Notes: a model not told the origin generated them from the sequence alone. DNA of 64,000 bases from Flavobacteriaceae bacterium NBU2977 (GCA_019931105.1 JAIOUW010000004.1:248001-312000), one strand, 5' to 3'. Counted from the first letter of the stretch, positions 53,642-61,939 are shown. A program made the numbers and translations.

Positions 53642-54919
53642 ATGCGTGAAGATTTGCTCCATTTTATCTGGAAGTATAAAAAGATTCAGCTGGAGCAGTT
53701 GGCCACCTCAAAAAAAGAACCGGTCATTATCGAAGATGTAGGTTCCCACAATCTCCATTCCGGTCCTGATTTTTTTAACGCCAAGATTTCCATCGCGGGA
53801 CAGCTGTGGGCGGGAAATGTCGAGATACATCTCAAATCTTCTGATTGGTATGCCCATAACCACGAACAAGACCCTCATTATAACAACGTAATCTTACACG
53901 TGGTATGGGAAGATGATGCCGAAGTATATCGCAGCGACAATACTGAAATTCCCACACTTGAATTGCAACATTACATCCCGCCAAAACTTTTAACGACTTA
54001 TCAAAACCTATTGGATAAAAGAAGTTATTCTTTTGTCAATTGCGAAAAGAACATTGCGCAGATCGATGGTTTTATTATTGATAGCTGGCTCGAAAGGCTT
54101 TATTTTGAACGCTTGGAAAGGAAATCTATCTGGGTCGAACATCTTCTGAAGAAAAGTAAGAACGACTGGGAAAGTGTTCTTTTTTCAATGCTGCTGAAGA
54201 ATTTCGGGTCCAAAATCAATGCGGAAGCCTTTATGAGTTTGGCCCAGAGCCTTGATTTTTCGATAGTACGGAAAATTCAGAATGATATTTTGCAACTGGA
54301 AAGTGTTTTTTTCGGGATGTCACATTTGTTGGATGATGAAAAAATTGTCGATGAATACTGTTTAGAATTGGGGAAGGAATTCAAATACCTAAGTAATAAG
54401 TTTGATTTGCAGGCGAATAACGTTCAAAGACCAAATTTTTTTAAGCTGCGGCCTTCGAACTTTCCAACGATTCGTTTATCGCAGTTGGCTCAACTTTACA
54501 CCATGTATCAAGGTTTGTTCATGAAAATTATGGAAGCTCCCAGACTTGAGGACCTATATTCCATCTTTGAAATTTCGGCGAGCAGTTATTGGAATACACA
54601 TTATACATTCGGTAGGGAGTCGAAAAAAAGTACCAAAAGGTTGACTCGCAACTTCATTGATCTTTTAATTATCAACACGATTTTACCGCTTAAGTTCTGC
54701 TATGCCCGGCATGTGGGCAAAGATTCCAACGATGAGATAATTGCGATAATAACGGCAATCAAAAAAGAGGAAAATGCCATTACCCGAAATTTTACAAAGC
54801 ACGGCATATCAGTGAAAAACGGAAAGGATGGTCAAGCACTGATTGAATTGTACAATGAATATTGCGTTCAAAACAAATGTTTACAGTGCGCAGTTGGAAA
54901 TAGTCTCTTGCAGTCTTGA
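53642..54919 (+). CDS. DUF2851 family protein
   Basis: A 425-residue protein of the DUF2851 family, found in Bacteroidota. Recognisable is the opening region VGSHNLHSGPDFFNAKISI and GNVEIHLKSSDWYAHNH, where conserved His, Asp, Glu and Lys residues suggest a nuclease-like metal site. The rest is helical. It has no signal peptide. The reaction is unknown. It precedes the PspC-like and K+-channel genes on the same strand but with a spacer of about 140 bases. Confidence 0.82.
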   Translation: MREDLLHFIWKYKKIQLEQLATSKKEPVIIEDVGSHNLHSGPDFFNAKISIAGQLWAGNVEIHLKSSDWYAHNHEQDPHYNNVILHVVWEDDAEVYRSDNTEIPTLELQHYIPPKLLTTYQNLLDKRSYSFVNCEKNIAQIDGFIIDSWLERLYFERLERKSIWVEHLLKKSKNDWESVLFSMLLKNFGSKINAEAFMSLAQSLDFSIVRKIQNDILQLESVFFGMSHLLDDEKIVDEYCLELGKEFKYLSNKFDLQANNVQRPNFFKLRPSNFPTIRLSQLAQLYTMYQGLFMKIMEAPRLEDLYSIFEISASSYWNTHYTFGRESKKSTKRLTRNFIDLLIINTILPLKFCYARHVGKDSNDEIIAIITAIKKEENAITRNFTKHGISVKNGKDGQALIELYNEYCVQNKCLQCAVGNSLLQS

Positions 54920-55061
54920 CCATGAATTGAATTTATTGAGGCACTTTTTGAGGGTATTTAAAATAAAGGGTAAACATTGAGCATAGGTTTTTGTCGAAAA
55001 ACGGGACTAAAAGTGAAATTTGAAAATGGCTTTTTGCCAACTTTTTGACTAATTTTAAGGC

Positions 55062-55289
55062 ATGAATTTGTTCTACCGTACGCTCTATTACTTTCAAAAG
55101 AGGGGTTTTGAGGTTTGTCGCCGCATCGCCGAACGCCTGGGCATTCGCGCAAGGGTGGTGCGAACTTCGTTCATCTATTTGACTTTTGTGACCCTTGGCT
55201 TCGGTTTTGCGCTCTACTTGTTCCTGGCTTTTTGGCTAAAAATAAAAGATTTATTATACACCAAGCGCACTTCGGTTTTCGACCTCTGA
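55062..55289 (+). CDS. PspC-domain small membrane protein
   Basis: A 75-residue protein with a basic amphipathic N-terminal half (GFEVCRRIAERLGIRARVVRTSFIY) and one or two membrane helices in FIYLTFVTLGFGFALYLFLAFWL. This is the pattern of the PspC domain, which in other bacteria senses envelope stress. Its stop lies one base before the K+-channel ATG, so the two are likely coupled. A specific role is unknown. Confidence 0.8.
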   Translation: MNLFYRTLYYFQKRGFEVCRRIAERLGIRARVVRTSFIYLTFVTLGFGFALYLFLAFWLKIKDLLYTKRTSVFDL

Positions 55290-55290
55290 T

Positions 55291-56298
55291 ATGATCAAAT
55301 TATTCCGCTCCAAGATTTATTTGTCAATTGCCCTGTTGCTAACGGTTCTAATTATCGGCATTATTGGGTACAGGTACTTTTCAGGGCTTTCATGGGTAGA
55401 TGCCCTGTATATGACCATTATTACGGTCACAACTGTGGGATTTACCGAAGTTGGACCTATGGACGACCGGGGAAAAATTTTCACCGTGGTTCTGATAGCG
55501 TTCAGTGTTTTTATTTTTGCCTATGCCATTTCGGTTATAACAGAGTATATTTTAGGAAAGAATTCGTTACAACTTTTAAAAAAAAAGAAAGTGAAAAATA
55601 AAATAGACGGTCTTGACAATCATGTTATTTTATGTGGTTTTGGCCGAAATGGCATGCAGGCGGCCGAGCGCTTGAAGGCTTATAAAAAACCTTTTGTGGT
55701 CATTGAGCGTGATCATGAGGTTGTGCTAAAACACGATCCCGATATACTTTTTATTGAAGGCGATGCTAATGAAGACGATGTTCTGAAAGAGGCCGGAATC
55801 GAAAGGGCACAATATCTTATTGTTGCCCTGCCTGATGATGCGGCCAATCTTTTTGTGGTTTTGTCGGCCAGGCAGTTGAACAAAGATCTTTTTATAATAA
55901 GCAGGGCCTCTCTGGTTACTTCGCAAAAGAAATTGAGGCTTGCGGGGGCCAATAAGGTCATTATGCCCGATAAGATAGGTGGGGACCATATGGCTTCGTT
56001 GGTGGTCATGCCCGATTTGATAACTTTTATGGACAAACTTTCAACAGAGGGCGAGAATACGACCAATCTTGAGGAGGTGTCGATAGAGGATTTTGAGGGC
56101 CAAGTAGATTGTGGCTCGATCCGGGACTTAGATCTTCGCAATAAGACCGGTTGTACGATTATCGGTTACATCGAACCCAATGGCAATTATATTATTAACC
56201 CCGAAGCCGACACAAAGCTTGAGCCAAAAAGTAAGGTTATCGTATTGGGCCGCCCCGAACAGATAAATAAATTGAATGAAATGTTCAATATCGGCTGA
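55291..56298 (+). CDS. Potassium channel with RCK/TrkA-N domain
   Basis: A 335-residue channel subunit with two membrane helices flanking the pore: the selectivity filter TVTTVGF (45-51) is similar to the TVGYG signature with Phe in place of Tyr. The cytoplasmic part has a Rossmann NAD-binding RCK domain (VILCGFGRNGMQAAERL, GDANEDDVLKEAGIE) and a TrkA-C domain. This is a Kch-type architecture. It follows the PspC-like gene by one base. Confidence 0.9.
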   Translation: MIKLFRSKIYLSIALLLTVLIIGIIGYRYFSGLSWVDALYMTIITVTTVGFTEVGPMDDRGKIFTVVLIAFSVFIFAYAISVITEYILGKNSLQLLKKKKVKNKIDGLDNHVILCGFGRNGMQAAERLKAYKKPFVVIERDHEVVLKHDPDILFIEGDANEDDVLKEAGIERAQYLIVALPDDAANLFVVLSARQLNKDLFIISRASLVTSQKKLRLAGANKVIMPDKIGGDHMASLVVMPDLITFMDKLSTEGENTTNLEEVSIEDFEGQVDCGSIRDLDLRNKTGCTIIGYIEPNGNYIINPEADTKLEPKSKVIVLGRPEQINKLNEMFNIG

Positions 56299-56396
56299 TT
56301 CCACTTCCGATTAATTCGGCGGTTTAATTTGATAGTAAGGCTTATTTTTTCGATATTGGCGGGCAGCAAACTAACGCAATAACAAAAATAAACCTT

Positions 56397-58028
56397 ATGA
56401 AGAATCGAAACTTTCTTGCATTACTCGTCCTATTTACACCTTTTTTGAACTTTGCACAAGAGACCGCGGAGAAAGGGTTGGACGAGAAAGTCAATGACGC
56501 CTTCATGCCTTTTGCCGTTTGGTGGGAAAATCTGATTCTCACGCCTATTCATGTGGCGGGTTATGACTTGCCCATTGTATTACTTCTATTGATTTTTGGA
56601 GCTACCTTTTTTACCGTTTATTTCAAGTTTCCGAATATATTAAGATTTGGATTGGCTATTAATACGGTTCGTGGCAAATATGACGAACTTGAGTTTCCAG
56701 AGGGCCACGGGGTTGAAAAATCCGAAGTAAATATTGTCGATGGTGACCTGCCCGATACTATTCGCGACGAAAGTAAAGAAGGCGAAGTAAGTCACTTTCA
56801 GGCATTGGCAACCGCCGTGTCCGGAACGGTAGGCCTTGGTAATATTGCCGGGGTCGCTGTAGCGATCGCCCTTGGAGGGCCTGGGGCTACTTTTTGGATG
56901 ATCGTGTGCGGGTTGATCGGTATGTCAACAAAATTTGTCGAATGTACGCTTGGTGTGAAGTACCGCGATGTTGGACCAGACGGAACCGTTTACGGGGGGC
57001 CAATGTATTATTTGTCAAGAGGACTTTCTGAAAAGAACATGAAAGGTTTGGGTAAAGTGCTTGCGGTAGCATTTGCTATACTTTGTGTTGGGGCATCGTT
57101 TGGTGGCGGTAACGCGTTTCAGTCGAATCAGGCCGCAGTACAGTTGACGACGATGTTCGGCTTTGAAGGAGGGGCGACCGGTGTTATAATCGGCGTCGTT
57201 CTTGCCTTTTTGGTAGGTATCGTAATTATAGGCGGTATCAAAAAGATTGCCAGTGTAACCGAAAAAATAGTGCCTTTTATGGCAGGGGTCTATATATTGG
57301 CATCTTTGGTCATTATTTTCGCGAACATCAAATATATAGGTGAAGCCTTCAGTATGATCTTTGCCGGCGCATTTACGCCTGAGGCTGGTCTTGGGGGTAT
57401 ATTGGGCGTCATAATAGTTGGGTTTCAAAGAGCTGCTTTCTCAAATGAGGCAGGTGCAGGTTCTGCGGCTATTGCACACTCTGCGGTCAAGACTAAATAT
57501 CCTGCAAGTGAAGGTGTGGTGGCGCTATTGGAGCCCTTCATCGATACAGTTGTCATTTGTACAATGACGGCTTTGGTAATCATTTTTTTCAATATGGATG
57601 CCGGCGCTTTTGATTACGGCAATGGTGTAGGCAGTACAGTACTTCTTAATGAGACGGGTGCCTATGTCGGGGGCGTAGATTTAACGTCAATGGCGTACGA
57701 TTCGGTGATACCGGGTTTTAGATATGTACTTACCGTTGCGATTATTCTCTTCGCTTTTTCCACAATGATCTCTTGGTCTTATTATGGGCTGCAGTCATGG
57801 AAATATCTCTTCGGAAGGGGTAGAACGGCCGATACGGTCTATAAGGTATTGTTCCTCATATTCGTTGTAATCGGTGCTGCGGCGACGTTGGATGCCGTAA
57901 TCAAATTTTCCGATGCGATGATATTGGCCTTGGTATTTCCCAATATGATAGGGTTGCTGTTTTTGTTCCCTAGAGTACGAGAAGAACTTGCCAAGTATGT
58001 GGATGATATAAAGGCATCTTTTAAATAA
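56397..58028 (+). CDS. Alanine/Na+ symporter (AGCS family)
   Basis: A 543-residue transporter with about 10-11 membrane helices. The AGCS signature GLGNIAGVAVAIALGGPGA and the later motifs FSNEAGAGSAAIAHSAV and SWSYYG are clear. An unusual N-terminal signal-like segment (MKNRNFLALLVLFTPFLNFAQ) precedes it, followed by a soluble stretch to about residue 55. It likely imports alanine or glycine with sodium. The next gene begins eight bases after its stop. Confidence 0.92.
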   Translation: MKNRNFLALLVLFTPFLNFAQETAEKGLDEKVNDAFMPFAVWWENLILTPIHVAGYDLPIVLLLLIFGATFFTVYFKFPNILRFGLAINTVRGKYDELEFPEGHGVEKSEVNIVDGDLPDTIRDESKEGEVSHFQALATAVSGTVGLGNIAGVAVAIALGGPGATFWMIVCGLIGMSTKFVECTLGVKYRDVGPDGTVYGGPMYYLSRGLSEKNMKGLGKVLAVAFAILCVGASFGGGNAFQSNQAAVQLTTMFGFEGGATGVIIGVVLAFLVGIVIIGGIKKIASVTEKIVPFMAGVYILASLVIIFANIKYIGEAFSMIFAGAFTPEAGLGGILGVIIVGFQRAAFSNEAGAGSAAIAHSAVKTKYPASEGVVALLEPFIDTVVICTMTALVIIFFNMDAGAFDYGNGVGSTVLLNETGAYVGGVDLTSMAYDSVIPGFRYVLTVAIILFAFSTMISWSYYGLQSWKYLFGRGRTADTVYKVLFLIFVVIGAAATLDAVIKFSDAMILALVFPNMIGLLFLFPRVREELAKYVDDIKASFK

Positions 58029-58035
58029 GGGGCAA

Positions 58036-58953
58036 TTGAAAAAACTTAAATCCCGCTTCGCTTCCTTTAGCCGGTCAGGTAAATTTACCAAACAGGAACG
58101 AAGCGGGATTTTCTTTTTGCTCTTGATAATCATTTTGCTGCAGATCGGATATTTTACTTTCAAAACCGTCGGATTTCGAAATAGTTCTGAATCCTTTGCG
58201 GTTGATACGAAAATGCAATCCCAGATAGATGCCTTGAGAGAAAGTGCCCTGAAAAAGGATACCTTCAAGATTTTTCCTTTCAATCCGAATTTTATCACCG
58301 ATCATAAAGGTTATGCCATAGGCATGTCGGTCGAGCAAATAGATAGATTACATGCTTTTAGAAAACAGGGCAGGTTTGCCAATTCCGCTGAAGAATTCCA
58401 AAAAGTAACCAAGGTATCCGATTCATTATTACAAAAGATATCACCCTATTTCAAATTTCCGGATTGGACACAAAATAGGAATTCGTCCGAAGTAACAAAT
58501 AAGGTACATTCATACGATGTAAAAAAGACTATTTCCGACGCAGTTCCCGGGAGTGGCTATAAAGACCTGAACGAAGCGACGGCCGATGACCTAAAGTCGA
58601 TAAAGGGCATTGGTGAAAAGCTTTCCGCACGTATTATTAAGTTCAGAAATCGTCTTGGGGGCTTCTTGGTCGATGAGCAATTATATGATGTATACGGACT
58701 CGAACCTGACGTAGTCGAAAGTGCATTGAAAAAATTCAAAGTGCTGAATCCTCCCAAAATAGATAAGATCAATATAAACAGTGCGTCGGCCAATGACATC
58801 GGTAAATTAGCATATCTGCAAAAAAATGTGGCTCAAGGCATTGTAGATTATAGGAATCATAACGGAACTATCAATTCGTTCGAAGAATTATCAAAAATCG
58901 AAGATTTCCCGACAGAAAAGATTGATAGAATTAGGTTATATTTGTCGCTCTAA
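58036..58953 (+). CDS. ComEA-like helix-hairpin-helix protein
   Basis: A 305-residue protein with one membrane helix (about 24-42) and two or more helix-hairpin-helix units: LNEATADDLKSIKGIGEKLSARIIKFRNRLGGF-like and ININSASANDIGKLAYLQKN-like stretches. HhH repeats bind DNA, and ComEA takes part in DNA uptake in other bacteria; homologues in flavobacteria have unproven roles. The start is a TTG at 58036 with no nearby ATG. Its first 25 codons form a terminator-like hairpin (58048-58117). Confidence 0.85.
   Translation: MKKLKSRFASFSRSGKFTKQERSGIFFLLLIIILLQIGYFTFKTVGFRNSSESFAVDTKMQSQIDALRESALKKDTFKIFPFNPNFITDHKGYAIGMSVEQIDRLHAFRKQGRFANSAEEFQKVTKVSDSLLQKISPYFKFPDWTQNRNSSEVTNKVHSYDVKKTISDAVPGSGYKDLNEATADDLKSIKGIGEKLSARIIKFRNRLGGFLVDEQLYDVYGLEPDVVESALKKFKVLNPPKIDKININSASANDIGKLAYLQKNVAQGIVDYRNHNGTINSFEELSKIEDFPTEKIDRIRLYLSL
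58048..58117 (+). terminator. Terminator-like hairpin within the 5' end of the HhH gene
   Basis: AAATCCCGCTTCG (58048-58060) pairs with CGAAGCGGGATTT (58099-58111), extended by TTCCT/AGGAA, with a large loop and then TTCTTTTT. It may end the transporter transcript, yet it lies inside the next gene's coding region. Confidence 0.5.
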
Positions 58954-58967
58954 AAAAGTTACCGTCT

Positions 58968-60131
58968 ATGATTACCGAAACGAGGACGAATTTGAGTTTT
59001 GACTACTCTGAAACACAACGTATGGTTGCCGATTCGGCAAGGGAATTCGCCGAGCAGTACATCAGGCCAAATGTTATGGAATGGGATGAATCCCAAACGT
59101 TTCCGGTCGAGGTTTTCAAGAAGGCCGGTGAAATGGGCTTTATGGGGGTCTTGGTCCCTGAAAACTATGGTGGTTCAGGATTGGGCTATCACGAATATGT
59201 GGCAATAATCGAAGAGATTTCGAAGGTAGATCCATCGATCGGACTATCCCTGGCCGCACACAATTCTTTATGCACGAACCATATTCTTTCCTTTGCCAAC
59301 GAAGAACAAAAACAAAAATGGATTCCAAAATTGGCAACCGCGGAATGGTTGGGTGCTTGGGGTCTTACCGAGCATAATACGGGATCTGATGCCGGTGGCA
59401 TGAGCACTACGGCAACAAGAAATGGCGATTCGTGGATTTTGAACGGTGCCAAGAATTTCATTACCCATGGTAAAACTGGCGATGTTGCGGTGGTGGTGGC
59501 TAGAACGGGTAAAAAAGGAGATAGCCATGGAATGACAGCTTTTGTGGTCGAAAAAGGCACACCTGGTTTTACCAGTGGTAAGAAAGAGAATAAATTGGGT
59601 ATGCGTGCCAGTGAAACGGCCGAATTGATTTTTGACAACTGCAAGATTCCCGATGCCAACAGGTTGGGGGAGGTCGGCGACGGTTTTATACAATCCATGA
59701 AGGTTTTGGATGGCGGAAGAATATCAATTGGAGCACTGTCATTGGGTATTGCAAAAGGGGCTTATGAGGCGGCCTTAAAATATTCAAAGGAACGTATTCA
59801 ATTTGGAAAACCGATCAGCCATTTTCAGGGAATATCTTTTAAACTTGCCGATATCGCTACCGAGATAGAGGCGGCCGAACTTTTGTTGCATAAAGCGGCC
59901 TTTTTGAAAAATGAGGGCCGCCCGGTTACCACACAAAGTGCCATGGCCAAAATGTATGCCTCTGAAGTATGCGTGAAAGCTGCGAATGAGGCCGTTCAAA
60001 TACATGGCGGTTATGGGTATACCAAAGATTTTCCCGTCGAAAAATTTTATAGGGATTCGAAGCTTTGTACCATTGGAGAAGGTACGACCGAAATACAGAA
60101 AGTCGTAATCGCAAAAAATATTTTAAAATAA
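58968..60131 (+). CDS. Acyl-CoA dehydrogenase
   Basis: FAD enzyme of 387 residues that oxidises acyl-CoA to enoyl-CoA in beta-oxidation. The family layout (N-terminal alpha, middle beta, C-terminal alpha) and motifs are evident: GLTEHNTGSDAGGM, the FAD-binding WILNGAKNFITHG, and the C-terminal GEGTTEIQK with the catalytic Glu. Length and pattern fit short/medium-chain types. It lies between the HhH gene and rpsU on the same strand. The exact chain length is not determinable. Confidence 0.93.
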   Translation: MITETRTNLSFDYSETQRMVADSAREFAEQYIRPNVMEWDESQTFPVEVFKKAGEMGFMGVLVPENYGGSGLGYHEYVAIIEEISKVDPSIGLSLAAHNSLCTNHILSFANEEQKQKWIPKLATAEWLGAWGLTEHNTGSDAGGMSTTATRNGDSWILNGAKNFITHGKTGDVAVVVARTGKKGDSHGMTAFVVEKGTPGFTSGKKENKLGMRASETAELIFDNCKIPDANRLGEVGDGFIQSMKVLDGGRISIGALSLGIAKGAYEAALKYSKERIQFGKPISHFQGISFKLADIATEIEAAELLLHKAAFLKNEGRPVTTQSAMAKMYASEVCVKAANEAVQIHGGYGYTKDFPVEKFYRDSKLCTIGEGTTEIQKVVIAKNILK

Positions 60132-60156
60132 TTATAGTTTATTTGGTACATCGCTG

Positions 60157-60164
60157 TATATTTG
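60157..60164 (+). promoter_or_regulatory. -7 element of rpsU
   Basis: TATATTTG matches TAnnTTTG and continues as GCAGCCCG, the same form as in the tRNA-tuf operon promoter (TACATTTGCAGTCCG). The -33 TTTG is not at a standard distance. Confidence 0.6.
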
Positions 60165-60181
60165 CAGCCCGAATATTAAAG

Positions 60182-60190
60182 AAAGGAGGT
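60182..60190 (+). promoter_or_regulatory. Strong Shine-Dalgarno sequence of rpsU
   Basis: AAAGGAGGT is an extended match to the anti-SD of 16S rRNA, with nine bases between its final G and the ATG. Most genes in this window lack such a site. In Bacteroidota bS21, bS18 and bS6 mask the anti-SD, and an SD in front of rpsU fits feedback control of S21. Confidence 0.9.
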
Positions 60191-60198
60191 TGTAGCCA

Positions 60199-60393
60199 AT
60201 GTTAATAATACCGATTAAAGAAGGAGAGAACATCGATAGAGCTTTGAAACGCTTCAAGCGAAAGTTCGACAAAACAGGTACTATGCGTCAACTGCGTAAG
60301 CGGCAAGCGTTCACAAAACCTTCAGTTGAGCGTAGGGCTCAAATTCAAAAGGCGCAGTATATTCAAGGCCTAAGAGACAAAGAAGAAATTTAG
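60199..60393 (+). CDS. rpsU: Ribosomal protein bS21
   Basis: A 64-residue, very basic small-subunit protein: MLIIPIKEGENIDRALKRFKRKFDKTGTMRQLRKRQAF-like order, matching S21 in length and pattern. In Bacteroidota it helps cover the anti-SD of 16S rRNA. Its ATG is preceded by a full Shine-Dalgarno at 60182-60190, an exception in this window, which fits autogenous control: low bS21 would leave the anti-SD free to initiate on rpsU. The terminator at 60425 follows. Confidence 0.97.
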   Translation: MLIIPIKEGENIDRALKRFKRKFDKTGTMRQLRKRQAFTKPSVERRAQIQKAQYIQGLRDKEEI

Positions 60394-60424
60394 TCTAAAG
60401 ATTACTTTGAATAACATAATATTG

Positions 60425-60456
60425 AAAATCCCGTCAATTGACGGGATTTTTTTATT
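60425..60456. terminator. Intrinsic terminator after rpsU
   Basis: The perfect palindrome AAAATCCCGTCAA/TTGACGGGATTTT (60425-60450) is followed by TTT. It separates rpsU from the recombinase gene. Confidence 0.9.
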
Positions 60457-60481
60457 TCAGGATATGACGTATCAACTTTTG

Positions 60482-60489
60482 TAACTTTG
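60482..60489 (+). promoter_or_regulatory. -7 element of the tyrosine recombinase gene
   Basis: TAACTTTG matches TAnnTTTG and lies six bases before the ATG at 60495, so the transcript may be leaderless or nearly so. Confidence 0.5.
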
Positions 60490-60494
60490 TTAAT

Positions 60495-61385
60495 ATGTCG
60501 ATCAACGAGTTCATAGATTATCTATCCCTGGAAAAAAACTATTCCATCCATACCGTTAGCGCCTATAGAAGGGATCTTGAAACATTTTTTGATTTTTGTC
60601 TCGAGAACTATGGTATGGATTCGATAGATGAAATGGAATACCCGGTAATCAGAAGTTGGGTGGTCGATTTGGTGAATTCGGGCATTTCAAATCGAACGAT
60701 TAATCGAAAAATTGCTTCCCTAAAGGCTTACTATCGTTTTTTGCAACGAATTGATAAAATTCAAACGAACCCCTTGGCCAAGCATAAAGCATTGAAGACC
60801 CCGAAGAAAGTCGAAGTGCCATTTTCAGAAGATGAAATTTTGCGATTATTGACCCAAAATCCTTTTGAAAATACTTTTGAAGGAAAAAGGGACAGGTTGA
60901 TCATCGAACTGCTTTACGTTTCGGGTATGAGAAGATCCGAATTGATCGATCTGAAGATAAACAACGTTGATCTTGAAAAGGGTTCATTAAAAGTTTTGGG
61001 CAAAAGAAACAAAGAGCGCATATTGCCGTTACTACCTTCGACAAGACCTTTGTTCAAAGACTATTTTGAAGCCAGAAATTCACTGGCCTTCGTTGCCGAA
61101 GATTCTTATGTTTTTTTGACCAAGAGCGGCAATAAAATATATGAAACCCTTGTTTATAGAATTATAAATGGGTATTTTAGTAAGGTGTCGTCCAAGACTA
61201 AAAAGAGTCCGCACATATTGCGGCACACCTTTGCGACACATATGCTGAACCACGGGGCGGACCTGAATTCGGTGAAAGAATTATTGGGGCATTCTAGTTT
61301 GGCATCGACACAAGTCTATACCCACAATAGTATCGCCGAGCTTAAAAAAATACATGCTTCGGCCCACCCGAGAAACAAGAAGTAG
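60495..61385 (+). CDS. Tyrosine recombinase (XerC/XerD type)
   Basis: Site-specific recombinase of 296 residues, probably resolving chromosome dimers at dif. It has the N-terminal SAM-like DNA-binding domain (MSINEFIDYLSLEKNYS) and the catalytic residues: Arg in SGMRRSEL, His-x-x-Arg in HILRHTFATHML, the later His in LGHSS and Tyr in TQVYTH. Its size and pattern fit XerC/D; flavobacteria usually carry two, so I do not choose between them. An rpsU-xer-hpf order is common in this group. Confidence 0.9.
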   Translation: MSINEFIDYLSLEKNYSIHTVSAYRRDLETFFDFCLENYGMDSIDEMEYPVIRSWVVDLVNSGISNRTINRKIASLKAYYRFLQRIDKIQTNPLAKHKALKTPKKVEVPFSEDEILRLLTQNPFENTFEGKRDRLIIELLYVSGMRRSELIDLKINNVDLEKGSLKVLGKRNKERILPLLPSTRPLFKDYFEARNSLAFVAEDSYVFLTKSGNKIYETLVYRIINGYFSKVSSKTKKSPHILRHTFATHMLNHGADLNSVKELLGHSSLASTQVYTHNSIAELKKIHASAHPRNKK

Positions 61386-61427
61386 GCTAACGTTCTTTTT
61401 TCATTGTCTAACATAAACCTTTAACCT

Positions 61428-61730
61428 ATGAAAGTACATGCACAGTCAGTAAATTTCAATGCGGACGGAAAACTTATGGATTTTATACAAAATCGATTGA
61501 ATAAGATGGAAACTTTTTACGATAAGGTCATAAGTTCAGACGTATATCTTAAAGTTGAAAACACCAGTGCCAAAGAGAACAAGATCGTAGAGATAAAACT
61601 TAACGTGCCCAAAGATAATTTTGTGGTAAAAAAACAGTGTAAATCGTTCGAGGAAGCGGTTGACTCAGCATGTAATTCATTAGAACGGAAACTCATTAAA
61701 CGCAAGGAGAAACTTCGTGTATATGCATGA
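61428..61730 (+). CDS. hpf: Ribosome hibernation-promoting factor, short form
   Basis: A 100-residue HPF/YfiA protein that binds the small subunit and silences ribosomes in stationary phase. The fold is evident in MKVHAQSVNFNADGKLMDFI, FEEAVDSACNSLERKL and the basic end KRKEKLRV. It lacks the C-terminal dimerisation domain of the long form. Start is ATG. It lies between the recombinase and the tRNA cluster; a hairpin at 61784 may end its transcript. Confidence 0.93.
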   Translation: MKVHAQSVNFNADGKLMDFIQNRLNKMETFYDKVISSDVYLKVENTSAKENKIVEIKLNVPKDNFVVKKQCKSFEEAVDSACNSLERKLIKRKEKLRVYA

Positions 61731-61751
61731 TTAAAATTTTCTGAAATTTAT

Positions 61752-61781
61752 TTTGATTAAACAAATAAATATCTACATTTG
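61752..61781 (+). promoter_or_regulatory. Promoter of the tRNA-tuf operon
   Basis: TTTG at 61752-61755 and TACATTTG at 61774-61781 are 18 bases apart. The continuation GCAGTCCG resembles that of rpsU. It precedes tRNA-Thr(TGT) by about 50 bases. Confidence 0.75.
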
Positions 61782-61783
61782 CA

Positions 61784-61809
61784 GTCCGTTAGAAATAGCG
61801 GACTTTTTT
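61784..61809 (+). terminator. GAAA-loop hairpin with T-run ahead of the tRNAs
   Basis: GTCCGTTA-GAAA-TAGCGGAC (8 bp with one wobble pair, GNRA-type loop) is followed by six Ts. It could end the hpf transcript or, if transcription starts near 61786, form the 5' end of the tRNA-tuf transcript. Confidence 0.6.
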
Positions 61810-61831
61810 ATGCATAAAAAAGTGTAAAAAG

Positions 61832-61905
61832 GCCGATGTAGCTCAGCTGGCTAGAGCAGCTGATTTGTAATCAGCAGGTCGTGGGTTCGAGTCCCTCTAT
61901 CGGCT
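61832..61905 (+). tRNA. tRNA-Thr (anticodon TGT)
   Basis: A 74-base cloverleaf with acceptor GCCGATG/TATCGGC, D-arm GCTCAGCTGGCTAGAGC, anticodon loop TTTGTAA and T-arm GTGGGTTCGAGTCCC. First of four tandem tRNAs upstream of tuf. Confidence 0.95.
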
Positions 61906-61939
61906 CAAACATAAGAAAGTTCTTACAAAATAAGTTTGA

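Noticed and set aside
60495-61385. Tyrosine recombinase as an integrase of a mobile island at tRNA-Gly
   Set aside because: Length and motifs fit the housekeeping XerC/D type and the rpsU-xer-hpf order is common in the group; nothing links it to the tRNA-Gly duplication.
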